From the NCBI GenBank assembly GCA_003456055.1, contig DMPG01000242.1, positions 6,858 to 13,055 on the forward strand: a stretch of 6,198 bases of DNA, given 5' to 3'. A program made the translations under genes and the position numbers. Positions 5,067 to 6,198 of the stretch are shown piece after piece. Origin of the DNA: Bacteroidota bacterium (GTDB taxonomy: Bacteria > Bacteroidota > Ignavibacteria > UBA10030 > UBA8401). The notes below the pieces were generated by a model. The model saw only the letters and a program-made list of their open reading frames with translations. It made no database searches and was not told the origin of the DNA. Positions within the stretch are counted from its first letter, which is position 1. Each line of letters opens with the position of its first letter.

Positions 5067-6198
5067 ATGGCTGAAGTTCGACCTGATGAAATAACTGCGA
5101 TACTCCGCAAACAATTAGCCGGATTCGAAAAAGAAGTAGATGTGTATGATGTCGGTACCGTTCTCCAAGTCGGTGATGGCATAGCACGTGTCTATGGTCT
5201 TTCCAAGTGTATGTCCGGAGAACTCGTTGAGTTTCCGAACGATGTGTTTGGAATGGTACTCAATCTTGAAGAAGACAACGTTGGATGTATCTTGTTTGGC
5301 GATGACACAAAAATTAAAGAAGGTGATACGGTAAAACGTACGAATCGAGTTGCATCAATGCCCGTGGGTGATGCAATGCTTGGCCGTGTTATCAATCCGC
5401 TTGGTCAGCCGATCGACGGACGCGGTCCGATCAAAACAGATAAATTTTCTCCCATCGAACGTAAAGCACTTGGTGTCATTCAACGTCAACCGGTGAAGCA
5501 AGCGTTACAGACCGGATTGAAATCAGTCGACGGAATGATCCCGATTGGCCGCGGACAACGGCAGTTGATCATTGGTGACCGTCAAACAGGAAAAACCGCT
5601 GTGGCACTTGATGCGATCATCAATCAACGATATACGCATACTGAAGAAGCAAAGAAACAAGGTGTTAAACCTGTCTATTGTATATATGTTGCGGTTGGAC
5701 AAAAAGGTTCGACAGTTGCCCAAGTGGTAACAAAATTAGAAGAAGAAGGAGCAATGCCGTACACAACGGTTATTGCAGCAAATGCGAGCGATCCGGCACC
5801 AATGCAGTTCATTGCACCGTATTCCGGAGCAACACTTGGTGAGTTTTTCCGTGATAACGGCCGTGATGCGTTGGTCGTCTATGATGATCTTTCAAAACAA
5901 GCAGCTTCCTATCGTCAGGTTTCATTATTGCTTCGCCGTCCACCCGGACGTGAAGCGTATCCCGGCGACGTATTCTATCTTCACTCACGATTGCTTGAAC
6001 GCTCATCGAAATTAAGCGATGAAGAAGGCGGCGGAAGTTTAACAGCATTGCCGATCATTGAAACTCAAGCTGGCGACGTTTCTGCCTATATCCCAACAAA
6101 CGTTATATCCATTACCGATGGACAGATCTATCTTGAACCAAACTTGTTCAATGCAGGTGTTCGTCCTGCGATCAACGTGGGAATTTCGGTTTCGCGTG
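5067..6198 (+). CDS. atpA: F1Fo ATP synthase subunit alpha, N-terminal three quarters (3' end outside window)
   Basis: The frame stays open from ATG 5067 to the window edge, giving 377 residues of an expected 500-530. This is the non-catalytic nucleotide-binding subunit of the F1 head, with the N-terminal helix that docks delta ([17 protein letters not shown]). A beta-barrel domain (about 25-95) follows, then the nucleotide-binding domain with Walker A GDRQTGKT (170-177), [13 protein letters not shown] (205-217), Walker B ALVVYDD (268-274), and the [20 protein letters not shown] segment (287-306). The last complete codon, R377 in NVGISVSR, corresponds to the arginine that reaches into the neighbouring beta catalytic site (E. 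coli alpha R376), so the window ends exactly at this residue. All recognisable key residues are intact and no frameshift is seen. atpG would be expected downstream; whether atpD and atpC are adjacent or elsewhere cannot be told here. Confidence 0.98.
   Translation, partial: MAEVRPDEITAILRKQLAGFEKEVDVYDVGTVLQVGDGIARVYGLSKCMSGELVEFPNDVFGMVLNLEEDNVGCILFGDDTKIKEGDTVKRTNRVASMPVGDAMLGRVINPLGQPIDGRGPIKTDKFSPIERKALGVIQRQPVKQALQTGLKSVDGMIPIGRGQRQLIIGDRQTGKTAVALDAIINQRYTHTEEAKKQGVKPVYCIYVAVGQKGSTVAQVVTKLEEEGAMPYTTVIAANASDPAPMQFIAPYSGATLGEFFRDNGRDALVVYDDLSKQAASYRQVSLLLRRPPGREAYPGDVFYLHSRLLERSSKLSDEEGGGSLTALPIIETQAGDVSAYIPTNVISITDGQIYLEPNLFNAGVRPAINVGISVSR

Noticed and set aside
4406..5182. A 258-codon open frame on the minus strand across atpF, atpH and the start of atpA
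   Set aside because: It lies opposite well-recognised genes, its translation is low-complexity (rich in S, F, R and T) with no family resemblance, and no ribosome binding site or promoter was seen for it. It is a shadow of plus-strand codon use.
5773..6048. Overlapping short open frames on both strands inside atpA
   Set aside because: They lie within the conserved nucleotide-binding domain of alpha and show no family features of their own.

Overview
The window is a densely packed, single-strand (+) stretch of a bacterial chromosome. It carries the 3' part of a glycosyltransferase gene, an envelope pair (M23 peptidase and bactofilin), and the first part of an F1Fo ATP synthase operon: atpZ, an AtpI-like gene, atpB, atpE, atpF, atpH and atpA. 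atpA runs off the right edge.

Likely organism: a member of the Bacteroidota/Ignavibacteriota/Chlorobiota (FCB) lineage. The reasons are an apparent Bacteroidota-type promoter (TTG, 20 nt, TAnnTTTG) upstream of the peptidase gene, the M23-bactofilin-AtpZ-ATP synthase order, and moderate A+T content. Clear Shine-Dalgarno sequences (AGGAG or AAGGA before the peptidase, atpE and atpA) fit Ignavibacteria or Chlorobi-like bacteria better than classical Bacteroidetes, which largely lack them. This placement is an inference from recall, not from a database search.

Layout: 1-666 is a GT4-type glycosyltransferase whose 5' end lies outside the window. 667-763 is a non-coding gap with the candidate promoter. 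770-1666 is a membrane-anchored LytM-type endopeptidase whose stop overlaps the start of a bactofilin gene (1666-2025). 2044-2298 (AtpZ family) and 2276-2680 (four-helix AtpI-like protein) overlap and lead into subunit a (2696-3640). A 64-nt leader precedes subunit c (3705-3932). An 82-nt spacer containing a perfect 12-bp hairpin separates c from subunit b (4015-4500). Subunits delta (4500-5051) and alpha (5067-) follow.

How the genes work together: the peptidase and bactofilin probably form a cell-wall-shaping module in which the bactofilin scaffold positions the peptidase. The atp genes build the Fo sector (a, c, b), the stalk (delta) and the catalytic head (alpha), preceded by two small membrane proteins probably involved in c-ring assembly or Fo function. 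The subunit a arginine, the subunit c glutamate and the alpha Walker motifs are all present, so the enzyme looks functional. The c subunit looks proton-type.

I see no wholly new system. The most interesting signals are the regulatory architecture around atpE (G-free leader, best Shine-Dalgarno, strong downstream hairpin), the possibility that this hairpin is a dispersed repeat, the divergent AtpI-like protein with charged residues in its membrane helices, and the envelope module lying directly upstream of the ATP synthase operon.
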